A stretch of 64,000 nt of DNA, taken from assembly GCA_012845835.1 (NCBI GenBank), contig JABAKD010000008.1, forward strand, positions 7,362,775 to 7,426,774, read 5' to 3'. Position numbers and translations under genes: made by a program. Under the pieces are notes generated by a model. It searched no databases. It saw only the letters and a list, made by a program, of their open reading frames with translations, and was not told the origin of the DNA. This document shows positions 23,425 through 35,700 of this stretch, one piece after another (the stretch's first letter is position 1; each line of letters begins with the position of its first letter). This DNA comes from Undaria pinnatifida (lineage: Eukaryota > Sar > Phaeophyceae > Laminariales > Alariaceae).

Positions 23425-23825
23425 TACCCCACCCGTCCCCCCCCTCCTTCCCCCCCCCCCACCCCCGCTCCCTTTGATCAAAACCAGGCCCTTACGTCGT
23501 TAAAAACTCCGCCCTCCCCTCACCGGTTATTAGACTTACAGGATTCACTTGATAAACTGATTCATTTCCTTCCACAGCTGTCAGATTTTGCCCCCCTCAG
23601 AAACGGGTTTTATAGTTTCCGCGCAGAGACTGACTAACATCACCCTGTGGACCCTGACAGCTACACTTGCTGAAAGGGGAGTCGCCGACCTATATCCTTA
23701 ATAAGGACACACAACCCGTAATACGCGCGACCGGAGTATCACACACAGCTTGCAAAGATGAGTTTCGACAAAATATTCGATTTCACTGCTGGAGTGTACT
23801 CTATTTTTATAATATAGTCTATACG
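23425..23825 (+). repeat. Dispersed repeat of about 390 bases, second copy at 61080-61420
   Basis: Shared blocks: C-run, TTTGATCAAAACCAGGCCC, ACAGCTGTCAGATTTTG, GAAACGGGTTTTATAGTTTC, GGGGAGTCGCCGACCTATAT, ACACACAGCTTGCAAAGATG and GCTGGAGTGTA. The tail alone recurs at 8271-8340 and, more diverged, at 36270-36420. Confidence 0.9.
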
Positions 23826-26800
23826 ATGTATCACATTTTGAGACCCTGATCGGGGGTTGGTCGAACGGGGCTTGCCAACAACAACGGTAACAACAGCAAC
23901 AACAAGAGGACACTGCCAGCCACCAGGTACTACGTACAGGTAATAATACTTCTGTACCTGGTATACTCGTAGACGTATCGTCAAGGTGCCGCATTCACAT
24001 GGTCGCGAATGAAATCGAGTGAATTGTCGGTGGGCACGACCTCTCTCTTCTTGTATTAAAGATAAAAGTATCCAAGGTCGCCTGCCCTCCACAATCCGCG
24101 ATCATCGGTGTTTTCCGTTTAGGTTTTGACGTATGGGCTATGGCCTGGCAGCCAGGTCTTCGTGCTCACACTGCTGTCATCCGGACCGTGGTGGTAGTTT
24201 TCAAGTGTCTTCCGTTAAGTTCAAGGTTAGGGTTCGACCTGTCAGTGGGTCTTGCTGCCATAGCCAACAGATTTAGTTATGATCCTCCTGTCATGCCACA
24301 GAGAGGAGGGGGGGGGGGGCATCGTCTATCTATGAGAGCAAGAAAAAGATAGCCCATAGGGGGCGGATACGACGTACCTTGTTTGTGTCGACAGAGGGGA
24401 AGGGGGGAGGCATCGCCTATCTATGAGAGCAAGAAAACGATAGCCCATAGGGGCGGATACCTTGTTTGTGTCGACGAGGAGTTTGCCACATGTTTCGTTG
24501 GAGGCGTTTCTTGGCGTGGAGGGGACTAGTCGCTGCTCGCGTTTTGTAGCGTCACTTACATACCTGAATGTCCTTTGAGGCGTGATATCCCAACGAAAAC
24601 ATACGAAACCCTGAAAATCATACACCAGTGTCCTAACAAGAAAAAGCTCAATCCCACTAACGATGTTGAAGTCGAAGCGTGCACCTGGTACTTGGTGTAT
24701 ACTGCTGTGCCTTGGTAATGCGAACAGGAAACGGCTCTTTCACCTTGGCTCAGTCAGGCTGATACAAAGCTGCAATTTGCTGGACTTAGCTTAGTTGGGT
24801 GGCGAACTACAATAAGCCAACCAACTGCCATACCTCAGAGATAATTAGCTACCTACCTGGTCTTAGTCTTAGTTCTTAGCTGGTGCTGAAGTAAGCCAAC
24901 CAACTGACTTTAGCCAGCCAGCTGACTTCCGGATTCCTCCATATAGCACCAATGGCAAGACACAAACGCACCATATACAAAATAAGCACAGACCGGGCCA
25001 GCTACTATTAATAATACGAAGTATCTGTCTACCCAGCTATTGTAGTATTCATGTAGTTGGCGAGGTATAGTTGGCCAACGTAACTTTATTACCTAAAATA
25101 CATGTAGCAAACTAGTGTCTGGTCGGCGACTTCATTATAGTATTACTGCTGTAGTACCTATAGTAGGTGGCCCTTAAAGTGGATGAAACTCTCAATACGG
25201 GGCCTCAGGTCCCTTAAAAAGGGCCAGTACACTGTCTCCTTTACAACCATCAAGATTGGTAGAAAACGAGTTATTTATTTGCTTCGCAGGTACCAGATAT
25301 GCGTACAGCAGTACCGCTCTAGACCTACTGCTGTTGTTGTTGCATCTCCGGTGAGTGGTATTTAGAGTGCCAGTAGAGCAATCCGCGCGGTCAAAATGGC
25401 GTTTCTTTTCGCGCAAGCAAATCGAGCAAGCAGGCAAACATGACAATGACAAGATGAGCATGTTCTTGACCCCCAACTACTGATTCATCATTGAGGACGC
25501 GAAGATATAGCAGTGAGCGTTGGACTTCGGCGTCTTGCAGCAGTACTACGCGACAGGATCTCTGTGTATCTTGTAGACTTTACAGACCTTTTAGGGGGGG
25601 ATTTGCCTGGGTTGGGCGGCGCAGCGCGATTCGGCAGGACAGCAATATTATACAGTATTAATATTATTCAGCAGCAGGCTGTCGTAGTGAAGGTACCTGG
25701 TACATTGCAGCATTTTACAGCAGCATACCGGTAGTGTGCAAGCTACGTTGTTGGGAGTACGGCAGTGATTGCCAACATCGCGATCGCCAATGGATGTAAA
25801 TTACGGAGAGAGGGAGAAGAATTGCACTGCTGGGCAACGGAATTCATGTAAGTATCGTAGTAATATTCAACCACCCGATGGAATCGACCTGACCCTTCAG
25901 GTTTATTTTTCTTCTTGTGTTTTGTATCGGTTGCCTGACACATCACAGCGCACCTGTACGTCGTACAATCAGCGGAATTCTTTTGTAAGGTTCCAAATTG
26001 TATACCAGGTACTTGTAAGGCACTTCGATGCATAAGGGACCTCCGGGGCCCGACGAACTATGGTTCCTTAAAGGGGGCCACCTACTGTAGTATTGTTATT
26101 ATTATTTATTTATTTTTATCCTCCGGCGGATGAGGAAAAATGAAGCTCAAGCTCACCACACTTCCACGTATTTTCATACGCGTCGTGTCTCGATTTAACT
26201 CAGCAGTTGCTTTCGCAACCCAACGCTAGCTGGCCCATCCTTCGGACTGTAGTATTAGTATTTTTTATTTTCAGCCAACTCACGGCCCCGCTGATGGCGG
26301 CACTCGTACCCTTCCGGGGCAATTTATGTTTCATACAGGCGCGCCTGTACGGCTGTTGTCCCGCCTGTACCTGTTGGTATGCGTATCATGACCATGGCGT
26401 CCAATTTAGAATTTAGCAGTTGACGTGACATAATACGCACACACCAGATATTGGTTTTGAGGCAAGAAATTCCCGCTCTACGCAGACTGATTTGGATTGC
26501 CCAAAAGCATTCCCCGACGCCCAAACGTCATGTGTCACATCAATTTGGTTACTACTTACCACTTATTACTTCTGGTACTCCTTTCGTTGGGTTGTGCCTG
26601 GCAAAATGACAAATGACCTTGCTCTTTGTGCGATGCGTTTCTCTGCGTTGTGGTTTGTGATCCCAGAGCATGTTTTTCTAAGGAGGCATCGGCACAGACG
26701 CTGGTTGTGCTGGGTGTAGATGGGTGATAACATGATGACTTTAATGTGAAGAGCACACACTGCACTGCTGTACAGCACAGGCCTACAAACTGGAAACAAC

Positions 26801-29510
26801 TGAAAAATGATGTCAAGAATGTCAGAACGTCAGGCTGGCTCGCTTTTGGGGGGGGGCATGGGAATTTTGATTAAGAAGTCATGCTCAGCGGCGAGCGCTA
26901 TTATAGCTACAGTAGACCCATCATCGCACCCTGTGCTCAACCGCGTGAATGGTGTCGCAATAACGTTTCAACGTGCTCCTATTAGGAGTTTCTTATTAGG
27001 TATCTAGTCTTGTACTGTACGGTACGGTACGGTACGGTACAGCACTGTATGTCGTGGACCTCTCTTGACCTTTGAGCCCATCAGTACAAGCATGAAGTAC
27101 TACGTTGGCAGACGTATAGACCATTTCTTACGCTGCTGTGTCGTTTTTGTTCGAACAACGTTCCATGCAACCTGTGTTCCTCCGTCTCCGTGAACGAACG
27201 GATAACGAATACGTAGTCACTGGTCTTCACGGCAACCGAAAAAAAATATCAGCGTGACCCCCCTTATTTCAAGGCAACCAACCAAGGAAACTAAAATGTC
27301 AGCGTGACTTCAAAGGCAATCAAATAGGGGAAACCCAAATGTCAGCGGGACCCCCCCCCCCCCCCCTTCCCAGCCCCCCCAAACCAACTAATTACACTGT
27401 GTGCAGTTATACTATGTATAGCTCCACTATGTAATGCCAGCGTAACCCCGTACCCCCCCGACGATATATTGAACCTAAAACGTTAGCTTGACCCCTCCCT
27501 CCCCCCCTCCCCCCCCCCCTCCTGCCACCGCCTGTGCCCTTACAGCTTGCTGCTCTCTCCGCGAATTCGCCATCGGATCAGTGACGAACCGTCGGACCTC
27601 TGCCCAAGTGCAGTGGGGCAGTGCTCTTTCGTCCATACGGTTCTGACCTTCAGGCTCTGAGGACTAGGCTATGCATGACCCCTCGAGAGCTGCACCTACG
27701 CTTTGCCGTTCTAACAGGGCTACAGCAGCGAGGATGTCAGATTTTGGGAGAAAGAAATGGACGCGCTACGTGCTACGCGCTACGTGCTACGCGCTACGTG
27801 GTCGCTCGCTCGCGCAAAATCGGAAGGAAATACCCACGAACGATCCATCCGCATACGGTAGGACACCGAACGGGCAAACATTCGGGTGCCCAGCGATGTT
27901 TATAGCATTGGAGAGTTGGCCGGTATGAGCCACGGACATAAATATCCGAGGAGGGGATGAAGAGGGGGCGGGTTGAGGGAGTGAGAAAAGAGATTGTTGG
28001 TTTGTGCGTGCCGACGGGAGGGGGCGGGGAGATAGGGTTTGGGTGTGGTTTGGGCGTGTACGTACACAAGCCGGTTCATCACTGCTGCTGGATTAGGTTA
28101 TTGCTAGCCTGCTGCCGCAAAAAGCGCTACATGGGAACAGCGGGGGAGTTCAGCTGTACGGCAGTGTCGTATGACGCGCATGGTGTGATGATAGCATGCC
28201 GCCTGGGATGAATTTTCGAAGCTAGTTCCTCCTAAATGAGAACAGCACACACGTCGCAAAACTGTCGTTTTGGAAAGATGTCGTCGACATCTGCCCATAG
28301 ACGCATGTGGCTCGGCTTTTGCTCTCTCCCCGCCGTCGAGAAACAAAATTAGCTCGAGAAGTTTTCCTAGCGGGTGTGTTAATCTTGCGTGTTTTATGCG
28401 GCATGGAAAGGCGTTTTGCGGGCGGGTTGATCGCCAACTTACCTTTTCGTTCTAAACGTTATTTCAGTCTGAGTCCAAACACAGGCCGCGGTTGGACGTG
28501 CGCAAATTGAAACCAAAGTGGCTTGTATTTGATCCCCGACTACTAGTAGTTAATTGAGGGCCCGGCCTAATTAGAGTCCAACTTTTTCGAGAGTTGTCAC
28601 TCGGTAGTTGTCCTGTATGATATATCCGTAGGCAGTAGAAAGCAGCGTTGGATTTATGTATGGGGGGGATGGGAGTCGTTTTTTTTGTGGTTCGTAACGT
28701 GGTCTGCTCGACCATCTCATGGTCACTCCAGCTTTCCTTTGGGTGCGCATTCCGAGAAAAAAAAAGAAGAGATACCTGGCACAAGGTCAGGTTTAGTTTT
28801 TTAGCCAAGGACGGGCTCTCGTCCACAAAGCAGTGTTATTCGTTTTGCCAAGTTGTTTTCCGCCCCTTGTGTGAGCGATTTTTTCTGTGTGGTTTTGTCT
28901 GTTGTTTGGTGTGTTGCCTCGTATCGTTCATTCGTACCTGCGTGCTGTTGTCCGTAGGACGGGGGAGTTAGTGATGATATTAATAGTTTGTGGCCGGCGG
29001 TGTGCCGTACCGTAAGTTCCAGCGTTTTAAGATTGTAATCGTTCTTGTTTTAGTTTTTTGTTTTTTTGAGAGCAACGACTGCTGTCTTTGGTGTTAGGTT
29101 GGGCTCGACCGTATACATCGGTCATGTGGGTTGGGTGTACAGCATTTTTACGTTTTATATCGGCCTCCGTTGAGCTCGGAGGCACTGAGCACCGAGCCCG
29201 CCGCGCTGTATACCGGGTGGCGGCCCATGAGCCATTTATCTCGGCGGACTTCAAAATCCACTTGGAATGTTAGTGCTCTGTTGTCTGTTGCATACATGCA
29301 TGGGTGTGCACTTCTGAAGCTTTTTTCTGGACTGTTAAAGGGTTGTTTTTTGTCTACAAGGTGGGTAATTTACGTGATACGCGCGCCTACAAGAGCGTGC
29401 GTTTGTCAGTTTTAATCGGCTTCTAGGCTATGCGAGGCGGGGTGCAATGAGCAGTACCTGCCGGGCTTCTGTCCTACAATATGTCCTATCGATCTCACTC
29501 TTGGGCACAA
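23826..29510. other. No gene recognised
   Basis: Includes a GTACG palindromic run at 27015-27042, C-rich tracts at 27340-27370 and 27490-27525 in ~50-base GTCAGCGTGAC units, and a GCGCTACGTGCTAC run at 27763-27802. No open frame with family similarity. Confidence 0.5.
24318..24477 (+). repeat. Direct duplication of about 97 bases
   Basis: CATCG(T/C)CTATCTATGAGAGC...GATAGCCCATAGGG then GCGGATAC...CCTTGTTTGTGTCGAC occurs twice. Each copy contains a CTATCT...AGATAG stem. Confidence 0.9.
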
Positions 29511-29519
29511 GCAGTTGTT

Positions 29520-29900
29520 GTTATAAACATCGGACAGATGATATACTAGTTATAATAGATCCTACATATATATAGATCATCTGTCGTGATATCGTTAGAG
29601 CACATCGGATAGATCACGATCTAGATCATGCAGATCATATAAATCATATATCTATCTTCTTTTATGACGTTTTCAAACATTAGACAGATCACGATCAAGA
29701 TCATCTACGAGTAGACCCTATGTGTCGTTATGACTTGGTGTGCAGGATGTGTGTGCAGTGTTACATTTCCAGCCCAGGAAACATCAGTCAGATCATCCTG
29801 CTTTCTTCCGGCAGCACGATTTATAGGCCATGCAGATCATATGGGAGACCAGGGGGGTCTGACTGCCCTGAACGACCTGAACGACATAGATCATACATAG
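29520..29900 (+). repeat. GATC-rich dispersed repeat
   Basis: Dense AGATCAT/GATCTAG words and TATGTGTCGTTATGA(C)...GTGTGCAG...TTCC(A)GCCCAGGAAACAT, shared with 8755-9010 and 53140-53400 (partly in the opposite orientation). Confidence 0.85.
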
Positions 29901-31984
29901 ATCAAAAATAATATTAGTAAACAAATGTATATCTGATCCAGGTAATTCTGTCAAGAATATTTGATTGGATGCCAGATCAATCGCCGGTTGGTACTTTTTA
30001 TCAAAAATCCAAAAAACGTCAGCTGTGAGGTCGAACTCCATCTTTGAAAGCTGCGTGATACACCGGCCGCTCGTTTTCACTGGGGTATTATCCTTTGGAT
30101 GTATGTGACCCCTATGTACATGCTGTCTCTTTGTTTCGCTCCCACTTGCAACCTAAACGCCGCTCATTCTAGTTGCTGTGAAGAATGGAAATAATGGTAC
30201 TTGTAAGATCCTCATCATGATAATCATGACATCCAACCTTAAAAATAGGACACACCTAGGGAAAAGCAGGCCAATTATACATTGGCGCTGTAGTAAAGCA
30301 TATAACCGTCAACCATTGGTGCTGTAGTAAACTAACCTGTTACAACCGTCCGCCGACCACTAACAACGCGCACAACTTGACGGCAGTTACAAATAGTGTC
30401 CTGCTGTGGCGCGAGTTCCTGCCGACAGATCAACCTAGATGTATGTATCTTCTTCGTAGCCAACATAGAAGGCTGCTTGGGGGGGCGGGGGGCTCCCTTC
30501 AGGCTCTGTCCGATAATGGGTACGATACCACCTCACTTGGTCTGATGCGCCGCAACATTTATTTGCTTGGATCTGCAATCTACTTTCTATTTCCGTGATG
30601 CCGCCTCGCCAACATCTTCCGCATCGAGAAAGCCTCCATAAAAGTGGAAATACCGCTTCCTTCCTGCGATCTCTCACCGTTTAGAAGCGATCTCTCACCG
30701 TTAAGAAACCAAAGACGTCAGTCCGGAAACATGTAAAGCAAGGAAAAACGTGCGCTGCCGAGGGCGTAGGCTCGAGTGTTGCGCACTAAAACCTATTAAT
30801 AGTCTTGACAGTTTTTTTAGTGATGCTGGTCATGGCAATTAAAGTCAATTTGCTGTCTTCCCATGATAGATAGGCTGAACGTAATTAGTGCTGACTCCCG
30901 ACATTTTTCTTTGTTCTCGACCAAACCAGACGCACGCGTGGAAACTAACGGCAATAATAATAGTTCTCTACACTCAATCCGCCTGTCTGTGGCACGTACA
31001 CTGGGGTCTATGTAACTACAGAAGAAATATAAATCGGTCCATGTATGTCCGTCACACATGCAGTCAAAAAATTATTTTTCTACGGTTCACCCGTGCCACT
31101 GAGTGGGGCTGACGCCATAATACAAGAACAAACGGAGTGATCAATAAATTTTGCAGATCGTCTCGTACGACGTGCATGCTGCACATACCTACCTGTCTGA
31201 ACCGAGCCAGATTCGTCGAAACTCTGGTACTATACAGTTTGTCATAAGTAGTCTTTCTTTGGTAGCAAGCGGTATAATCGGTTTTTCCAGGCGCGAGTAG
31301 TGAGACGTATGCACCAGTATGGACCTGGCACATCGTAGGCTGACTCCCGATTTCACTTTTATATGTTTCTGGTGGAGGCATGGATTGCGTCAGCTGTAAT
31401 ATATGCGTGTACCACCTTTGGTTTGTGTTTTTTCCCTGGGGTATTCCTCAGCTCCAGAGTGACTGGAGCCTGTCCTGTGACCGCGGACACTTGACTATGC
31501 GAGTTAATGTGAGCACAACAACAACACCACCAAAGTCAACATCAAAAACATTTATGAAAAATATTCAAAAAACGTCATCTGTGCGAGCTCGATAAATTCA
31601 GGGTCGATACTAATCTTTGCAAGCTGCGTGTGCTGTTCACGGCCACCCGTGACACTCCACGCTCAATCACAAGTAATATTTACGGTCGGTCACCCACGCC
31701 ACTATCACTAGGTGCGGCTGCCGCTGTACGCAATTCTGAATCGCCCCACACGTGCGAGGAACTTTCGGCAAGTTTTCCACATTCAAATGAAAAAACGTAA
31801 TTATTTACGGTCGGTCACCTGTCTGTGCCACTGGGTGGGCTGAAGTACAACAGTCTTCCGGTCGTTCGGTATCGTCATCAGTCTTGGAACCTCGCCGCAA
31901 ATAGGCTCGAGTGTGGGTGCGACCTTACCATCTCGACCAAGAAAAAAAAAAACTCAAGAAACACGACACGACGCGTACGTATAA

Positions 31985-32160
31985 TAGTAGAAGGAAGGGG
32001 TTACACTTTTGAGCCTATAAGTTTCTCCTGGCGGGGCTCCTCCTCCACCAACAAACTACTGGTACACACAGTATGCTTCGATCCGGTGCGTTTCTTCGAT
32101 GCTTATTCATTGGGCGTCTACGTAGCCCATGGGATTGTGTGTCGGGATTTTAGCTTACGA
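31985..32160 (+). repeat. Dispersed repeat, pair with 58165-58325
   Basis: GGGGTTACAC(T)TTT(G)AGCC, ACACAGTATGCTTCGATCC and CCCATGGGA(T/C)TG(T/C)G shared in order with 58165-58325. Confidence 0.85.
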
Positions 32161-32367
32161 TGTAGACTATACATACCACACAATATTTTGAGTCTCAAGT
32201 CGGTTGTTGGGCGGGCTGAAGACCTCCCCAAGTAGGGAGGACAAAAAAAAAACGTGCCGCCCCTCCGCCGTGGCAAGTTTCGCGCAGTCTGTACCCTGTA
32301 CCTTGTACCCTTTCGCGCACAGTCCACCGCTACTGTTTGCGGCCGGTCAGGCGTGCCACTGGGTGGG

Positions 32368-32432
32368 TGGTGCTCGTGCTACAAGAACGGAGCGATCGGT
32401 TGCAGACCGCCTCGTGCAAGCATCACACTGTT
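32368..32432 (-). pseudogene. Degenerate tail copy of the FATP last exon
   Basis: Plus-strand GCTACAAGAACGGAGCGATC and the next 30 bases resemble 32643-32690, the reverse complement of the last codons and stop. A third, weaker copy is at 31105-31170. These lie downstream of the stop codon, probably in or beyond the 3' UTR. Confidence 0.7.
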
Positions 32433-32644
32433 TCGCGCATGTATCACGCCGTTTTGAACAGAACCTGATGTGTGGACACGCTTATAATGGTTCTCCGCAC
32501 TCAAATAAAAAATATTAGTTCCGTCCACCCGTGCCACTCCACACTCAAATCAAACTTGTTTTTTACGGTCGGTCACCCTTGCCACTGAGTGGGGCTGACG
32601 CTACAAGCGGTGGAGCTGACGCCACGAAACGGTGGGGGTGGATG

Positions 32645-32770
32645 CTACAAGCGGAGCGATCTGTTGCAGATTGCCTCGTGCATCTGTTTCGTGAGGGGCA
32701 CGAAGGTCTTGGCAACGCCATCGCGGAACAGCACCATGTCCCCGTGAACCATCGAAGGGTCGAACCCCTC
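32645..32770 (-). CDS. FATP last exon and stop
   Basis: Encodes [20 protein letters not shown] then KTFVPLT and a C-terminus ending NRSLRL, stop TAG. GGCAG acceptor. The preceding intron is the longest in the gene (7.4 kb). Copies of the head lie upstream and copies of the tail lie downstream. Confidence 0.96.
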   Translation of the reverse strand, partial: EGFDPSMVHGDMVLFRDGVAKTFVPLTKQMHEAICNRSLRL

Positions 32771-35700
32771 CTGCCAAACATTATCATACAACAATGACGG
32801 CGGCAAGGGGAGGGGGGAGTTGGGTGGGGGGGGGGTAGGGTGGGGGGGGGGGGGGGGGGGGGAGTTGGTGGGTGGGTGGATGGGTGGGTAGATGGGTTGG
32901 TGGGTGGTTGGGTGGTTGGGTGGATGGGTGGGTGGGTAGACAGATGGTTGGGTGGGTGAGTGAGTGGGTGCGTGAGTGGGGTGGGTGGGTGGGTGGGTGG
33001 GTGGCAATGCACGCCCTTGGCAGTACAACCATTAGGGAGGGGAGAGAAAGGGCAGACACAGCACTACGTTAGATAGTACAAAAAATATGGTGTGATGACG
33101 GCCGAACCCCTCCCGTAGGACAGAAGAGCACTTACGGTGGAGGCGAGGCTGAAGTGGGATGGGGTGGGGTGGGTGGAAATGGACGCCCGGACAGTATGTA
33201 TACAACAATTTTGGAGGCAAGAGACGGCGCAGAAACAGCACAGAAAACCCACTTCTGTCAAACAGTATGATGTGAGACAGCAATGACAAGAGGCAAGACA
33301 TACGGTGCTAGTAGAACCAGCACCACGTTAGATAACCCACAAGCAAGAGAAGGGCAGTATAAGCACCACACATTAGACACTATACAGTATCAATTATCGT
33401 GGCATGAGGGTCGAATCCCTCCTGTCAAACAGTACAGCAATTAGAGACGCAAGGGCGGTGTGGGGCACGGTTGGGTGGGGTGGGGTGGGGTGTGGAGAAG
33501 TGGGGTGGGGTGGGTGGGTGGGTGGAAATGCAAGCCCCGGGTAGTCAAAAATTGTGGGGGCAAGAGATAGGGCAGATTCAGCACTGCGTGAGAAAACCCA
33601 CTTATTTGGAACAGACATGAATTGTCTTCTTGATACCATTAACGCTTCACCGCAGCCAAAATGACCCCACACAAATGTCAAGTAGTCAAACCACGAAAAA
33701 CGTCGGTGCAGTTCTAAAGGGGTAAAAGACTCCGTAAAGCTCGCCGATTTCGCGCAGTGCTTTCGTTTCGCACGGTGCCGCAACTTGGCACGGGCGTGTG
33801 CTGAAAATACGAGTAACGACGTTATTAATTTCACTTTTCGCACAGGGGTGCCCTTAGTTTCGTACACTGCGACGGAAAAAAAACAATGGAGAGACAAGAG
33901 CAAAACACAAAAACGCACAGCGAGGGGTGCCACAACGCACGGGGGGGCGAAGACACGGAGAACGCTTCGCATTTTCTTGTGGACAGGAACGATTGCGCAC
34001 TTTGTACCGGTAATGCCGTACATCGCTTTCACCCTTTCCCCACTGCAAACGATATATCGCACTATTAATATTAAATGCGCACCAAATACAAACAGTTTGT
34101 CCTCAAAATACAGCTAGCTGGAGTTCACCGGCCTCGCGCCTCCCTTGGCGATATCGTACACTATTAATAGTACACTCAGCACACCCTCACTTGCTCTGAC
34201 ATGCTTCCATGTCGCAGTGTTCCAGTTTCGCACGGGGGTGTTGGGAAAAAAACAAAAACAAACCAAAACAAACCAAAACTAAAACAAACCAAATCAAACC
34301 AAAACAGAGCAAAAAACAAGGAACTGACTCAACTCACTTTCCGCACTGGGGTCCACAGTTTCGCACAGCAGCAGCGTGACAAAAACAGGAGAACTGGGAA
34401 ATACAAAAAAAATGCTAAGAAACGCACAGGGGGTGCAGCGCACGTACTGCACTTTGCTTGTGGAAAACACAATTGCGCTCTGTATACAACGGTACGCTGT
34501 ACCATGACTACGTTGAATTAGCCCTGTCCCCACCGGAAACATTATCCCTCACTAATAACAAGTAGTTTGTCCCATTTCCGCACCCCCCTCCGCGATATCG
34601 TCCGAACACCTACCTCGCTTCCACGTCGCACAGCAGTGTGTCCCAGTTTCCCCTGGGGGGTCCGAAGAGAAAACAAGAACGCAACAACTACACTGTACTC
34701 GTAGTAAATTCACTTTCCGCACATGCAATTCAATGCGAGTCGACGAGGGAAGAAAGTTCTGTGCCCTTCTCGCGATAAAAAAGGAGGCGCGTACCATAGT
34801 GGGGAGAGGGGAGAAGAGCCTGCGTATTCTAGTTACCCCGGATTTGAGCAACGTCTAGGGAGGGAGGGATGGAGGGAGGGAGGGAGGGAGGGAGGGAGGG
34901 AGGGAGGGAGGGAGGGAGGGAGGGAGAAGAAGAAAATAAAAAAGTGCAAAAGATAATACTGTAGACGGGATGAGCATAAAACGAAAACAATTACAAAAAA
35001 ACAGGGGTCCTTACGAGTAGCTTCGCGCAGTCAGTGCCCTGGTTTCACACAAGGGTGATCTAAAACAAAGAACAGCAATGGCATAAGCCTTCGAGAACTG
35101 CGTGCATCATTTTTTTGGGACGAAAACAATCGGAACTCGTGTCGGAGATAGTTTTTAGCGGTAGTACAAGTAACTGAGTTTGAAAAATCCAGTCGCACCT
35201 CCGTGTACGAAACCAGCGAGCTTCAGCGGCTTGGGTGTGACGCATGATACGATCGAGGTAGCAATTTTTGGGGTTTTTATTTTCTGAATGATGGCATGTC
35301 AGGGCTCCTTAACCCAAAATCGTCGGAAAACACGCCCCCTTAATTTTTGCATGATTTCTTGTTGTGTACCTAGGCCAGATGGGATTTTTCATCCGGTATC
35401 AGTTTTATTTTTTCTCCATAATCAGTTTTTTGGGAGAGGTCTCTTAAGCTCCCAAATTGAGGAACCTCAGCAAAAAAAGTGGTGCACCTCTAGACTACAT
35501 CGTAGCACGCATCAATTATTTGAGTAAAAAGTAAAGTAAGTGCATGGGACGTTGATAAAACTCTTCAAAAAAACTATCCGGCACTCTGGCTTCGGCTTAC
35601 TTTTACGCCCGTTCTTCGCAATGCACGCGCTGCTACTACTGACATAGATGTTCACATCATATCACTCCGGCTTCTTTTTATTACTGTTCCTCTCAATACA

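Larger units (their letters stand above)
31075..32640 (+). repeat. Array of ACGGTCGGTCACCC units beyond the FATP stop
   Basis: (T)TACGGTCGGTCACCC..GCCACT..G(T)GGG(G)CTG recurs near 31080, 31680, 31806, 32337, 32520 and 32566. Some units continue into bases resembling the FATP stop-codon region. Confidence 0.8.

Noticed and set aside
33394-34062. 222-residue minus-strand open frame, the longest apart from one other
   Set aside because: Runs through simple repeats and homopolymers, no domain, and crosses last-exon fragments in another frame.
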